Source: Modicisalibacter muralis
Lineage (GTDB): Bacteria > Pseudomonadota > Gammaproteobacteria > Pseudomonadales > Halomonadaceae
Assembly (NCBI RefSeq): GCF_900102945.1
Contig: NZ_FNGI01000004.1
Location: 186,001 to 250,000 of the forward strand
DNA: 64,000 nucleotides
Direction of reading: 5' to 3'
Shown here: positions 27,082-36,858 of the stretch, piece by piece
Layout: each line of letters begins with the position of its first letter
Position numbering within the stretch: the first letter of the stretch is position 1
Program-made: the position numbers and the translations under genes
The notes under the pieces: generated by a model
Databases searched by the model: none
The model's input: only the letters and a program-made list of their open reading frames with translations
What the model was told of the DNA's origin: nothing

Positions 27082-27221
27082 GGTGTACTCCTTGAAGGGA
27101 ATGGAAAGATGCCGTTCGTTCGAAAACGTCGCTCTGAGGGTATGATACACAAGGTCATGGGCCTGCATTCAATGTCATCTGGCGATAGTGTAGGTAACTT
27201 TCGCTATAAGGATTTTTTCGC

Positions 27222-28970
27222 GTGTCTCATCCGCGTTTGCCCAAGCCGAGTCTCGAACGCTTTCGTCGGCAACTCGCCAGTGTCGATGCGCTGCCGCAGC
27301 TTTGCCTGCTCGGCCTGGTATCGGGGCTGATAACCGGTGCGCTGATGGTGGCCTTTCGGTCGCTGCTGACGCTGGGTGCCTGGGTTTTCATGCCGCATGG
27401 TGATATCGAGGCGTTCGAGGCCTTGCCTGCGGGCGTGCGTTCATTGATGCCGCTGATCGCTGTTGTGTTGATCGGTGCCTGGTTATGGCGTCAGCCGGCC
27501 GGTGCGCGCAAGGTGGGCATCGCCCATGTCATCGAACGCCTGACCCATCATCAGGGTCGCCTGCCGCTACGCAACTGGATCAATCAGTGGTGGGTCGGCG
27601 TGGTTTCGGTACTGGGCGGGCTCTCCGCCGGGCGCGAAGGCCCGGCTATCCATCTTGGCGCGGCGGCCGCCAGCGGGCTCGGCCAACGCCTGAGCCTGCC
27701 GCACAACAGCCTGCGCGTGCTGGTGGGCTGTGGCACGGCGGCGGGCATCGCCGCTTCGTTCAACACGCCTATCGCCGGGGTCATCTTCGCCATGGAGGTG
27801 GTGGTGATGGAGTACACCATCGCCGGCTTCATGCCGGTGATCCTGGCATCAAGCATGGGTGCTGTGGTCGCGCAACTGGTCTATGGCCCGGAGCCGGCCT
27901 TCCCCATCCCCGGCTTGCACCTGCGCTCGCTGCTCGACCTGCCGTGGATCGTGGTCAGCGCACTGGCGATCGGCCTGCTCGCCGGGCTGTTCGTCAGGGT
28001 GGCGCAGGGCCACGAGCAGTTGCAGCGCTTGCCGGTGTGGTGGCGCTTTTCGCTGGTCGGCGCGCTGGTGGGTGGCGTCGCCTGGTGGTATCCGCAGGTT
28101 CAGGGCATGGGTTACGACACCCTCGGCCTGACGCTGACGACATCGCTGCCCATCGACGTGCTGGTAGCGGTGGCCATCGGCAAACTGCTGCTGACTGCCC
28201 TGGCCGTGGCCTGCGGCATTCCGGTGAGTATCATCGGCCCGATCCTGGTGATGGGGGCCGCCGCCGGCGCATTGTGTGGCATGCTGGGCGGGTTTTTGAT
28301 GCCGCTGTCGGCCTCGGGGCCCGAAGTCTACGCGATGCTTGGCATGGCGGCGATGATGGGCGCGGTGCTGCAGGCGCCATTGGCGGCCTTGATGGCGCTC
28401 GTCGAGCTGACTCACAATCCCAGTATGATTCTGCCGGGGATGCTGGCGGTGGTGGTTGCGGGCCTCGCGGCACGCCAGTTGTGCGATTGCCGGGGATTTT
28501 TCATTACCCAGACGCAGCATGGCCTGCATCCGTTGCAGCAGCCACTGATGCAGGCGTTGTCGCGGGTTTCGGTACCGGCGGTGATGGATCGCAAGCTGAC
28601 CATTAGCCCGCGTCGGGTCGATCGCGAGGCCGCCGAGGAGCTGCTTGGCGGCAAGCCGACCTGGGTGATCATCGTACGCTCCAGCGACGACAAGCCGGCC
28701 CTGGCCTTGAAGGCCGCCGATCTGGCTCGGGCGCTGCTCGACGAGCAGCTCGCCGAGACCGCGGCGTTCGATCTCCTGGAGATTCCCGGTCAGCGGCTCG
28801 AGCTGGCGTCGATCCACCCACAGGCGACGCTCGGCGAAGCCTTCGACCGCCTGGACGAACACGCCGTGGATGCGCTCTACGTGGAGGCGTCGAGCGCGCC
28901 GCTGAGCGGCAGGATTTCCGGTATCATTACTCGCGACGCCATCGAGAGCTACTATCGGTATAGGCGATGA
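27222..28970 (+). CDS. ClC-family chloride channel or transporter with C-terminal CBS-like region
   Basis: Inner-membrane ClC protein, about 430 residues of membrane domain followed by a soluble CBS-type tail (TLGEAFDRLDEHAVDALYVE). The external gating glutamate is present in GREGPAIHLGA. Two usual features are missing: the chloride-coordinating GSGIP signature is replaced by VGIAHVIERL, and the internal proton glutamate of E. coli ClC-ec1 (second E of IIEEM) aligns with valine in FAMEVVVME. GTG start with AAGGA upstream. Ion selectivity and whether it is channel or exchanger are open. Confidence 0.88.
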   Translation: MSHPRLPKPSLERFRRQLASVDALPQLCLLGLVSGLITGALMVAFRSLLTLGAWVFMPHGDIEAFEALPAGVRSLMPLIAVVLIGAWLWRQPAGARKVGIAHVIERLTHHQGRLPLRNWINQWWVGVVSVLGGLSAGREGPAIHLGAAAASGLGQRLSLPHNSLRVLVGCGTAAGIAASFNTPIAGVIFAMEVVVMEYTIAGFMPVILASSMGAVVAQLVYGPEPAFPIPGLHLRSLLDLPWIVVSALAIGLLAGLFVRVAQGHEQLQRLPVWWRFSLVGALVGGVAWWYPQVQGMGYDTLGLTLTTSLPIDVLVAVAIGKLLLTALAVACGIPVSIIGPILVMGAAAGALCGMLGGFLMPLSASGPEVYAMLGMAAMMGAVLQAPLAALMALVELTHNPSMILPGMLAVVVAGLAARQLCDCRGFFITQTQHGLHPLQQPLMQALSRVSVPAVMDRKLTISPRRVDREAAEELLGGKPTWVIIVRSSDDKPALALKAADLARALLDEQLAETAAFDLLEIPGQRLELASIHPQATLGEAFDRLDEHAVDALYVEASSAPLSGRISGIITRDAIESYYRYRR

Positions 28971-29020
28971 ATGAGTGCTGCACGCGATAAACGGACGCCT
29001 AGGTCCTTGAAGGAGCCGGA

Positions 29021-29452
29021 ATGTACTTGTGGGTGAAAGCGTTTCATCTGATCGCCGTGGTGACCTGGTTCGCCGCGCTGTTCTACCTGCCACGGCTGTT
29101 CGTCTATCACGCCATGGCGCGCGACAAGGGCGATAGCCAGGCCATCGAGTATTTCCAGGTGATGGAGCGCAAGCTGTATCGCGGGATCATGACGCCGTCG
29201 ATGATCGCGGTGCTGGTGCTGGGAGGCTGGCTGTTGCTACTGGTGCCCGGCCACCTGAGCAATGGCTGGATGCACGTCAAGCTGCTGTTGGTAGCCTTGC
29301 TTATCGGCTATCACCATGTGTGCCTGGCTTACATGAAGAAACTGGCGGCGGGAGCCTGTCTGAAATCGCCGAAATTCTTCCGGCTGTTCAATGAGGCACC
29401 GGTGATCGCGCTGGTTCTCATCGTCATCCTGGCCATGGTGAAGCCGTTTTGA
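29021..29452 (+). CDS. hemJ: Protoporphyrinogen IX oxidase HemJ
   Basis: Membrane protein of 143 residues with four helices that oxidises protoporphyrinogen IX in haem synthesis in bacteria without HemG or HemY. The N-terminal WVKAFHLIAVVTWFAALFYLPRLFVYH carries the conserved histidine and arginine of the family, and ERKLYRGIMTPSM is also typical. The start at 29021 has AGGAG upstream. Its stop overlaps the thiD start by one base. Confidence 0.92.
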   Translation: MYLWVKAFHLIAVVTWFAALFYLPRLFVYHAMARDKGDSQAIEYFQVMERKLYRGIMTPSMIAVLVLGGWLLLLVPGHLSNGWMHVKLLLVALLIGYHHVCLAYMKKLAAGACLKSPKFFRLFNEAPVIALVLIVILAMVKPF

Positions 29453-30279
29453 TGAATGCTGCCAAGCTTCCCGTGGTGCTGGTCATGGCCGGGCACGATC
29501 CCACCGGCGGCGCCGGGCTGATCGCCGATGCCGAAGCGGTTGCCGCCTGTGGTGGCTGGCCACTGAGCATACCCACCAGCCTCACCGTACAGAGCACCCG
29601 CGATGTATTGCGCGTGATGCCTTGCCCCGCCGACGGTATCCGCGATATGGCCTGGGCGCTGCTCGACGAGTTCGAGGTTTCGGCGATCAAGGTCGGGTTG
29701 ATCGCCGACGAGGCGACGCTCGATGCCATCGAGGACGTAGTGCGCGCCTGCCCGGGAATCCCGCTGGTGGTGGATCCGGTGCTCAGGGCCGGCGGCGGAA
29801 AGAACTTATCCACAACCGCGCTGATCGACGATTTCCGCCGGCGTCTGCTACCGCTTGTGGATATTCTCACGCCCAACCGCGCTGAGCTGGCATGGCTTGC
29901 CGGCGAACACGGCAACGACGATGTCGAGCGCGTGGTGGCGTTGATGTCGCTGGGTTGCCAGGCACTGCTGGTCACCGGCACCGATAGCCCGGTACCCGGC
30001 GTACCCGAGGACACGGTAATGAACACCCTGCACACGCCGGACACCAGCCGCCAATGGCACTGGCCGCGACTGGCGGCGAGCTATCACGGTTCGGGTTGCA
30101 CGCTGGCCGCCGCGCTGGCTGCTCGGCTGGCCGTCGGCGAGCGCCTGGTCATGGCCTGCGAACAGGCCCAGCGCTTTACCTGGGAGAGCCTCAGGCATGG
30201 TTGGCGTCCGGGTAATGCCCAGGCGCTGCCGCGCCGCTTCTGGCAATCCCCGGTGCTGCCCAGGGAGCCGCGGCCATGA
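29452..30279 (+). CDS. thiD: Hydroxymethylpyrimidine / phosphomethylpyrimidine kinase
   Basis: Phosphorylates HMP and HMP-P in thiamine synthesis. Ribokinase-fold motifs [16 protein letters not shown] at the N-terminus and [15 protein letters not shown] near the C-terminus. ATG at 29452 overlaps the hemJ stop (TGATG). 275 residues, without a fused ThiE domain. It overlaps thiE by four bases. A perfect DnaA box lies inside. Confidence 0.93.
   Translation: MNAAKLPVVLVMAGHDPTGGAGLIADAEAVAACGGWPLSIPTSLTVQSTRDVLRVMPCPADGIRDMAWALLDEFEVSAIKVGLIADEATLDAIEDVVRACPGIPLVVDPVLRAGGGKNLSTTALIDDFRRRLLPLVDILTPNRAELAWLAGEHGNDDVERVVALMSLGCQALLVTGTDSPVPGVPEDTVMNTLHTPDTSRQWHWPRLAASYHGSGCTLAAALAARLAVGERLVMACEQAQRFTWESLRHGWRPGNAQALPRRFWQSPVLPREPRP
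29816..29824 (+). promoter_or_regulatory. Perfect DnaA box inside thiD
   Basis: TTATCCACA within the thiD coding sequence; an inverted near-match TGTGGATAT lies at 29856. Confidence 0.55.
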
Positions 30280-30950
30280 GCGCCAACGATTGGACGCGAG
30301 GCATCTATGCGATCACCGATGCCGTGCTGCTGCCCGATGACGCGCAATTGCTGGGCGCCTGCGAAGCCGCCCTGCGCGGCGGTCTTGCGCTGTTGCAGTA
30401 CCGCGACAAGTCGACCGATGACGTTCGGCGCTGGCGACAGGCGCGAGCCTTGGCGGCGCTATGCACCGAGCATGGCGTGCCGCTGATCGTCAATGACGAC
30501 CTGGCTCTGGTCCGTCGTCTGCGCGTGGAAGGGTTCAACGATGTCGGATTGCATCTGGGTCAGCGCGATGGCTCGTTGCGCGAAGCCCGCGAGCGCTTGG
30601 GTCCTGATGCGATCATCGGCGCCACGTGCCACGCGCGGCTCGATTTCGCCGCGCGCGCCGCCGCCGATGGCGCCAGTTATCTGGCCTTCGGGCGGTTCTT
30701 CGTCTCGCGCACCAAGCCCGAGGCACCGCCGGCTTCGCTCGAACTGTTGGCCCGGGCAGGACGTTTCGGCTTGCCACGGGTAGCCATCGGCGGTATCGAT
30801 AGCGACAATGCTAGCACTGCGCATGCCGCCGGTGCCGAGCTGCTGGCGATGGTTCATGCGGTATTCGGTGGCAAAGACCCCGAGGCTTGCGTCCGCGAAC
30901 TGAACCTCTGCCTGAAGCGTCACGCGGCGAAATTTATCCACAGGATATGA
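30276..30950 (+). CDS. thiE: Thiamine-phosphate synthase
   Basis: Joins HMP-PP and the thiazole phosphate to give thiamine phosphate. TIM-barrel family motifs: [33 protein letters not shown] and [15 protein letters not shown]. 224 residues. It starts at the ATGA overlap with thiD. The last codons contain a perfect DnaA box (30934-30942). Confidence 0.94.
   Translation: MSANDWTRGIYAITDAVLLPDDAQLLGACEAALRGGLALLQYRDKSTDDVRRWRQARALAALCTEHGVPLIVNDDLALVRRLRVEGFNDVGLHLGQRDGSLREARERLGPDAIIGATCHARLDFAARAAADGASYLAFGRFFVSRTKPEAPPASLELLARAGRFGLPRVAIGGIDSDNASTAHAAGAELLAMVHAVFGGKDPEACVRELNLCLKRHAAKFIHRI
30934..30942 (+). promoter_or_regulatory. Perfect DnaA box at the thiE 3' end
   Basis: TTATCCACA within the last codons of thiE, 46 bp from the next identical box. 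Confidence 0.6.
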
Positions 30951-30979
30951 ACGCAGAGTTATTCGACCTGTCCAGAGAG

Positions 30980-30988
30980 TTATCCACA
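30980..30988 (+). promoter_or_regulatory. Perfect DnaA box between thiE and hemL
   Basis: TTATCCACA in the 67-bp intergenic space, 30 bp upstream of the hemL start. It could tie hemL expression to DnaA or act in titration. Confidence 0.65.
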
Positions 30989-31017
30989 ATTTTGGCGAAA
31001 ACCGTGATGAGGCAACC

Positions 31018-32307
31018 ATGATCACTTCCGCACAGCTCTTCGAACTGGCCTGCCGACACATTCCCGGTGGGGTGAATTCGCCGGTGCGTGCCTTCAAGGG
31101 CATGCAGCGGCCTCCGGTATTCATCGAGCGCGCGCAGGGCGCCTATCTGTTCGATGTCGAAGGCCAGCGCTATGTCGACTACGTCGGTTCATGGGGCCCG
31201 ATGATTACCGGCCATGCCGACCCCGAGGTGCTCAGCGCGGTGCGCAGCCGCCTCGATGCCGGCTTGTCGTTCGGTACGCCGACCGCTATCGAAACCAGCA
31301 TGGCCGAGCTGATCTGCGAGATCATTCCTTCGATCGAACTGGTGCGCATGGTCAACTCCGGCACCGAGGCGACCATGTCGGCGATCCGCCTGGCGCGTGG
31401 CTATACCGGACGCGACAAGATCGTCAAGTTCGAGGGCAACTACCATGGCCACTCGGACTCGCTGCTGGTCAAGGCCGGCTCCGGGGCGCTGACCCACGGC
31501 GAGCCCAGTTCACCCGGCGTACCCGCGTCGCTGGCCGAACATACCGTGACGCTGCCCTATAACGACAGCGAGGCGGTGCGCGAGTGCTTCGCCGAGATCG
31601 GCGATCAGGTGGCCTGCATCATCGTCGAGCCGGTGGCCGGCAACATGAACTGCATCCCGCCGCTGCCGGGCTTTCTCGAGACCCTGCGCGCGGTATGCGA
31701 CGAGTACACCAGCGTGCTGATCTTCGACGAGGTGATGACCGGCTTCCGCGTTGCGCTGGGCGGTGCCCAGGCGCATTACGGCGTGACCCCGGATTTGACC
31801 TGCCTGGGCAAGATCGTCGGTGGCGGCATGCCGGTGGGCGCCTTCGGTGGCCGGCGCGAGATCATGCAGCAGATATCGCCGCTGGGGCCGGTCTACCAGG
31901 CCGGTACCCTGGCCGGCAACCCGCTGGCGATGGCCGCGGGCATCGCGCTACTTGGCAAGATTCGTCAGCCGGGCTTCCACCAGGCACTGGCGCAACGCGT
32001 CGATACACTGTGCGACGGGCTGTCCGAGCGTGCCGCATCGGCCGGGGTGGAGATGCTCACCCAGCGCGCCGGCGGCATGTTCGGGGTTTTCTTCACCGGT
32101 CAATCGCGGGTGGATAACTTCGCCCAGGCCACGGCTTGCGACGGCGAGGCGTTTCGGCGCTTCTTCACCGGCATGCTCGAGCATGGCGTGTATCTGGCGC
32201 CCTCGGCGTATGAGGCCGGTTTCCTATCCAGCGCGCATACCCCGGAAGACATTCAGGTCACCCTGGATGCGGCGGAGAAAGTCTTCATGGCGATGGCCAG
32301 GCTGTGA
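31018..32307 (+). CDS. hemL: Glutamate-1-semialdehyde 2,1-aminomutase
   Basis: PLP enzyme making 5-aminolevulinate in the C5 haem pathway. N-terminal [15 protein letters not shown], the cofactor lysine in [19 protein letters not shown], and [18 protein letters not shown]. 429 residues. Downstream of thiE with two DnaA boxes nearby. Together with hemJ and hemW it gives the block a haem theme. Confidence 0.97.
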   Translation: MITSAQLFELACRHIPGGVNSPVRAFKGMQRPPVFIERAQGAYLFDVEGQRYVDYVGSWGPMITGHADPEVLSAVRSRLDAGLSFGTPTAIETSMAELICEIIPSIELVRMVNSGTEATMSAIRLARGYTGRDKIVKFEGNYHGHSDSLLVKAGSGALTHGEPSSPGVPASLAEHTVTLPYNDSEAVRECFAEIGDQVACIIVEPVAGNMNCIPPLPGFLETLRAVCDEYTSVLIFDEVMTGFRVALGGAQAHYGVTPDLTCLGKIVGGGMPVGAFGGRREIMQQISPLGPVYQAGTLAGNPLAMAAGIALLGKIRQPGFHQALAQRVDTLCDGLSERAASAGVEMLTQRAGGMFGVFFTGQSRVDNFAQATACDGEAFRRFFTGMLEHGVYLAPSAYEAGFLSSAHTPEDIQVTLDAAEKVFMAMARL

Positions 32308-32334
32308 GTTTTTGAATAACGCGGGGAGAACACG

Positions 32335-33903
32335 GTGAGCCAGGCCCTGATAAAAGCGCTGCACGACGCCGGCTGTTATGACCACCCGGTGGCTGACGTG
32401 GAAGTCTTCGAGACGCATATCTCGTGGATCGTGCTGACCGGCGATTTCGCCTACAAGGTCAAGAAACCGCTGGATTTCGGCAGCTTTCTGGATTTTTCCA
32501 GTCTGGAGAAACGCCGCCGGCTATGCGAACAGGAGGTACGGCTCAACCGTCGCCTGGCCCCTTCGCTGTATCTCGAGGCGGTACCGATCTCGGGCACGCC
32601 CGATGCGCCACGTATCAACGATGCATCGGCGCCCTTCGAGTACGCCGTAAAGATGCGCCAGTTCAGCAATCGCCTGCTGTTCAGCAACCTGCAAGCCAGC
32701 GGCGAGTTGTCGCTGGAGCTGCTCGACGATCTGATCGATCAACTGGTGGCCTTCCACGAACTGGCCGAGCGGGTGCCCGAGGGCAGCGATTTCGGCTCGC
32801 GGCAGGCCATGCAACGCATCGTCGAGCGCGAATTCGAACTGATCGGCGCGCGCCTCGATAGCGATGCCGACCGTCAGCGTCTGGTGCATCTGCGTACCTG
32901 GACCGAGGAGGCGTTCGCGCGCTTCGATGCCGAGTTCGAGCGCCGCCGTCGCGAGGGTTTCGTACGCGAGACCCATGGTGACGTGCATCTGGGCAATGCC
33001 GTGCAGCATGAAGGCCGTGCGCTGATGTTCGATGGCATCGAGTTCAACGAGGAACTGCGCTGGAACGACGTCGGCGGCGACCTGGCCTCTTTGCTGATGG
33101 ATCTCGAGGCGCGAGGTGAAAACGCCTTTGCCCATCACGCGTTGAATCGCTATCTGGAACTCTCTGGCGATCACAGCCTGTTGCGGCTGTTGCCATTCTA
33201 TAAGTTGTATTGGGCGCTGGTGAAAGCCAAGGTCGATATGCTGCGTTATCACCAGGCCGAACTGCATCCCGCCGACCGCCCGGCGGTCATCGCCGATTAT
33301 CGCCGTCACATCGAACTGGCGCGACGCTATAGCGAGTTCACCTTTCCTTATCTGGTGATCGGTGTCGGCGTGTCGGGAAGCGGCAAGAGTCGATTCACCG
33401 GCGAGATGGTACGCCGCCTGGGGGTGGTAAGGCTGCGTTCGGATGTCGAGCGCAAGCGCCTGTTCGGATTCGAGCCGCGGGCCAGTAGCGCGCAGCAGGG
33501 TGTGGATATCTATCACAGCGAGGCTACCGAACGAACCTATGCGCATCTCGCCAAACTAACCGGCATCGTGCTCGAAGCCGGTCTGCCGGTATGTATCGAT
33601 GCCACCTGTCTCAAGCGGGCCCAACGCGATCGGCTGCGTCACGAAGCCGAGGGGCGTGGTTTGCCGGTGCTGATGGTCAGCTTCGAGGCCGACGAAGCGA
33701 CGCTGCGCGCGCGTATCGAGAAACGTGCGCGTCGCGGTGGTGATCCATCGGAAGCAGGGCTGTCGGTACTCGAGCGGCAGCTCGCCAATCTGCAGCCATT
33801 CTCCGACGATGAGCGCCTACACCTGGTGCACCTGGATACCACCGCTGAAAATGCCAACCTGACGCTGGTTGGATTGATTCAGGAGCATCTACGGCTGAAC
33901 TGA
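32335..33903 (+). CDS. Fusion of APH-like kinase and P-loop ATPase
   Basis: Two nucleotide-binding halves. Residues 1-330 resemble the aminoglycoside-phosphotransferase fold: an invariant-lysine-like segment (FAYKVKKPLDFG), the Brenner-type loop THGDVHLGN and FDGIEFNEELRW in the metal position. Residues 340-522 hold a P-loop (GVSGSGKSRF) and an SDVERKRLFG segment, as in small-molecule kinases and zeta-toxin-like domains. Such fusions are widespread in proteobacteria and the substrate is unknown; antibiotic resistance should not be assumed. GTG start with GGGGAGA upstream; 27 bp after hemL. Confidence 0.85.
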   Translation: MSQALIKALHDAGCYDHPVADVEVFETHISWIVLTGDFAYKVKKPLDFGSFLDFSSLEKRRRLCEQEVRLNRRLAPSLYLEAVPISGTPDAPRINDASAPFEYAVKMRQFSNRLLFSNLQASGELSLELLDDLIDQLVAFHELAERVPEGSDFGSRQAMQRIVEREFELIGARLDSDADRQRLVHLRTWTEEAFARFDAEFERRRREGFVRETHGDVHLGNAVQHEGRALMFDGIEFNEELRWNDVGGDLASLLMDLEARGENAFAHHALNRYLELSGDHSLLRLLPFYKLYWALVKAKVDMLRYHQAELHPADRPAVIADYRRHIELARRYSEFTFPYLVIGVGVSGSGKSRFTGEMVRRLGVVRLRSDVERKRLFGFEPRASSAQQGVDIYHSEATERTYAHLAKLTGIVLEAGLPVCIDATCLKRAQRDRLRHEAEGRGLPVLMVSFEADEATLRARIEKRARRGGDPSEAGLSVLERQLANLQPFSDDERLHLVHLDTTAENANLTLVGLIQEHLRLN

Positions 33904-33948
33904 ATGCGGGTGAAACCCTTGGCCGGTTCACTGGTAACATGGCTTTCG

Positions 33949-34623
33949 TTATCGTACCTGAGCCGACTTACCGACATGCACCGGTGGCGCGCCGAGGTTC
34001 TGGCGTGCCCAGTTCATGGCCTGGATACGGTTGTGTACCTTGATCTTGCGGAAGATATTGTAAAGATGCGATTTCACCGTATGCTCGCTGACGAAGAGTT
34101 TTTCGGCGATTTCGGTATTCGAGGCGCCGGAGCCGAGCAGGCCGATGATTTCCAACTCCCGGTGGGTCAATCCACAAACCGGGCGATAGGCGTTGAGCTG
34201 CTGGCGACGATAGAATTCGATCAGGCGAGTCATCAGCGAGCGTGACATCCATAGGTCGCCTTCCAATAGCGCGCCGATGCCTTTACAGATCAGGGCAAGA
34301 TTGTCACGACGATAGAAAACTCCCTGCAGGTGCAAGGAAGAAAGCACGTCGGCGGCATGGTCTTCATCCTTGAGGTTGAAGGCCGCCAATGCCATCGTCG
34401 GGCATTCAGCGGTCTTTCCGTGCCACTGTTGCATGCAACTCTCGTCGACATGGTCGGCATCGAGCAGCACCAGCATCTTCTCGCAATCGATATGCGCGGC
34501 CGAATCATGCGGTCCCAGCGCGGTGATCTGACAATCGAGCTGCTCGCCGATGTAGTCGATGAATAGCTGGGATTGAGGGTTACAATCAGTTACAAGAAGT
34601 ATCATCACATTCTCTTGGCTCAT
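33949..34623 (-). CDS. LuxR-type transcriptional regulator, CsgD-like
   Basis: Residues 1-130 form a receiver-like domain without a convincing phosphorylation pocket, as in CsgD; residues 150-210 are the LuxR helix-turn-helix (LTHRELEIIGLLGSGASN, EKLFVSEHTVKSHLYNIF). The closest style is CsgD, which controls curli and biofilm matrix in enterobacteria; no curli or cellulose genes are in this window, so the regulon is unknown. A long AT-rich leader lies upstream. Confidence 0.82.
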   Translation of the reverse strand: MSQENVMILLVTDCNPQSQLFIDYIGEQLDCQITALGPHDSAAHIDCEKMLVLLDADHVDESCMQQWHGKTAECPTMALAAFNLKDEDHAADVLSSLHLQGVFYRRDNLALICKGIGALLEGDLWMSRSLMTRLIEFYRRQQLNAYRPVCGLTHRELEIIGLLGSGASNTEIAEKLFVSEHTVKSHLYNIFRKIKVHNRIQAMNWARQNLGAPPVHVGKSAQVR

Positions 34624-35049
34624 GGCTCTTACTCCGGAAGTATGGCCTGTTTTTTTGGGTTAGCTGTCCCTGCGCTCTCATGAAGAGGACTGATTCAGCG
34701 TTGTCGGTTTTTTCATTTTTGTAAAGTTAAGTTACCAAAATGTTTTTATAGCTTTTTTATCTATGAAATTATTTTTTTAACTAGAATTAGGAAATAACCC
34801 TTGGAAATAGCCACTTGATGGTCAACCTGGATACAGGAAAGACAGATGGGACGATATTCGAAGCAGAAAAATCAGGTGGCCGGTGTATAGGGTCTAGGTG
34901 ATTTCTCGCGGATTGTCATCGCTTGACTGATGCCCGGGAGGCGTTTTTTCCAGTGCGCCGGTGATTGAAAGCTAAGCCGCGCCACGAGCACTCTTCATGG
35001 CTTTTCTAACCCCGTAGAATGACTTCGCCTGTTTTCTGGAGATATTTTC
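34624..35049. other. Long AT-rich leader between the CsgD-like gene and rdgB
   Basis: 426 bp without a convincing gene. Bases 34708-34800 are strongly AT-rich, with runs of T and A, against a GC-rich background. It must hold the divergent promoters of the regulator and rdgB. A 14-codon open frame at 34846-34890 with AGGA upstream is visible but unsupported. Confidence 0.6.
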
Positions 35050-35646
35050 ATGACGACCGCTCATTCCCTGGTGCTGGCCAGTGGCAATCCCGGCAAGCTG
35101 AGAGAATTCCGGGAATTGCTCGAGCCGCTGGCTTTCGATGTCAGGCCGCAGTCTGATTTTGCTGTTCCCGAGGTCGAGGAAAGTGGCCTGACGTTCGTCG
35201 AGAATGCGCTGCTCAAGGCTCGTGCGGCTTCTCGTATCAGTGGCTTGGCGGCGCTTGCCGACGACTCGGGGCTGGCCGTCGACGCCCTCGACGGAGCACC
35301 GGGTATCCATTCGGCGCGTTATGCCGGAACGCCGAAGAACGATGAAGCCAACAATCGCAAGCTGCTCGAGGCACTCGACCAGGTTCCCGAAGGCCAGCGT
35401 ACGGCGCGTTACTGGTGCGTTCTGGTGCTGTTGCGGCATGCCGAGGACCCGGTACCGCGAATCGTGCAGATCTGTTGGGACGGCGAGATCCTGGCCCACC
35501 CGCGTGGCGAGGGAGGCTTCGGCTACGATCCGCTGTTCTGGGTGCCGGAGAAGGGCATGAGTGCCGCCGAACTCAGCGCGCTGGAAAAGAATCGCTTGAG
35601 CCATCGCGGCAGGGCGCTTCACGCCTTGGTGGAGCAGTTGCGCTGA
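35050..35646 (+). CDS. rdgB: XTP/dITP diphosphatase RdgB
   Basis: House-cleaning pyrophosphatase that hydrolyses dITP and XTP. Motifs LASGNPGKLREF, FVENALLKARAAS, ALADDSGLAVDALDGAPG and GGFGYDPLFW are all present. 198 residues. Its stop overlaps the hemW start by one base (TGATG), so the two form an operon, as in many proteobacteria. Confidence 0.95.
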   Translation: MTTAHSLVLASGNPGKLREFRELLEPLAFDVRPQSDFAVPEVEESGLTFVENALLKARAASRISGLAALADDSGLAVDALDGAPGIHSARYAGTPKNDEANNRKLLEALDQVPEGQRTARYWCVLVLLRHAEDPVPRIVQICWDGEILAHPRGEGGFGYDPLFWVPEKGMSAAELSALEKNRLSHRGRALHALVEQLR

Positions 35647-36815
35647 TGGCGGGCTTACCCCCACTCTCGCTTTACGTGCATGTGCCATGGTGCGTGCGCA
35701 AGTGCCCCTACTGCGATTTCAATTCACACGGCGTCGGGCGGGGGACCGAATTGCCCGAGGATGCCTACCTCGCGGCGCTGCTGGCCGATCTCGATGGCGA
35801 ACTGGCACTGGCCGGGGAGCGTGAGCTAGACAGCGTGTTCATCGGTGGCGGTACGCCGAGCCTGATGTCGCCGTCGTTTTATCGGCGCCTGTTCATCGAG
35901 CTCGAACGGCGGCTGGCCTTGGCGGCGCAATGCGAGATCACCCTCGAGGCCAATCCCGGCACCGTCGAACAGCAGCGCTTCAGCGGTTACCGCGAAGCGG
36001 GCATCAACCGCTTGTCGATCGGCGTGCAGAGCTTCCAGCCGGCGCAACTCGCGGCGCTGGGGCGAATCCACAGTGGCGAGGAGGCCCGGCATGCGGTCGA
36101 GAACGCCCGGCATGCCGGCTTCGACAATCTCAATCTGGATCTGATGCATGGCCTGCCGGGCCAGGACGTGGCGTTGGCGCTGGATGATCTCGACCAGGCG
36201 TTGGCGCTGGCCCCCGAACACCTCTCCTGGTATCAGCTGACGCTGGAACCGAATACCGAATTCCACGTTCATCCGCCGCGTCTTCCCCAGGACGAAACGC
36301 TCTGGGACATTCAGGACGCCGGCCATGCGCGGCTCGAGGCCGCCGGACTGGCGCGCTACGAGATATCCGCCTACGCCCGCGAGGGGCGACGCTCGCGTCA
36401 CAACCTCAATTACTGGAGCTTCGGCGACTACCTGGGTATCGGCGCCGGCGCGCATGGCAAGTCGAGCCACTGGTCGCCGGACGGCGAGCTGATCATCGAG
36501 CGGCGCTGGAAGAGTCGCCAGCCCGAGGCCTATCTGCGCCGCCACAACGATCCGCGCGGCTTTCTCGCCGGCAGTCAACGCATCCGCGAGGATGAGCTGC
36601 CGCTGGAGTTCGCCATGAATGCCCTGCGCCTGGTCGAGGGCGTGCCGCTGGACACCTGGCGAGCCCGCACGGGTCGCCCGCTCGAACGCTTGCAAGCGCG
36701 GCTGGCAATGGCGCGCAAAAAAGGACTCTTGGTGGAAGACCCGCGCGCGCTACGGGCCACGCCGCAGGGTCTGTTATTCTTGAACGAGCTTCTCGCCTCG
36801 GTCAGCGACGACTGA
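35646..36815 (+). CDS. hemW: Radical SAM haem chaperone HemW
   Basis: HemN-like radical SAM protein thought to handle haem, not a coproporphyrinogen dehydrogenase. The cluster motif is CVRKCPYC (CX3CX2C) followed by DFNSHG; FIGGGTPSL and NRLSIGVQSF follow. 389 residues from the ATG at 35646, which overlaps the rdgB stop; the open frame upstream is rdgB in another frame. HemN is the alternative, but the short N-terminus and rdgB linkage favour HemW. Confidence 0.93.
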   Translation: MAGLPPLSLYVHVPWCVRKCPYCDFNSHGVGRGTELPEDAYLAALLADLDGELALAGERELDSVFIGGGTPSLMSPSFYRRLFIELERRLALAAQCEITLEANPGTVEQQRFSGYREAGINRLSIGVQSFQPAQLAALGRIHSGEEARHAVENARHAGFDNLNLDLMHGLPGQDVALALDDLDQALALAPEHLSWYQLTLEPNTEFHVHPPRLPQDETLWDIQDAGHARLEAAGLARYEISAYAREGRRSRHNLNYWSFGDYLGIGAGAHGKSSHWSPDGELIIERRWKSRQPEAYLRRHNDPRGFLAGSQRIREDELPLEFAMNALRLVEGVPLDTWRARTGRPLERLQARLAMARKKGLLVEDPRALRATPQGLLFLNELLASVSDD

Positions 36816-36858
36816 GCGGGAAGATGTACTGTGTGAAACTCAGAGGAGCCTTCAACGG

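Noticed and set aside
32335-33903. Antibiotic-resistance kinase (aminoglycoside phosphotransferase)
   Set aside because: The fold resembles APH, but this fusion family is a widespread chromosomal type of unknown function; no resistance-gene context is present.
34846-34890. 14-codon open frame with AGGA upstream in the CsgD-like leader
   Set aside because: Too short, without similarity that I know, and expected by chance in a 426-bp gap.
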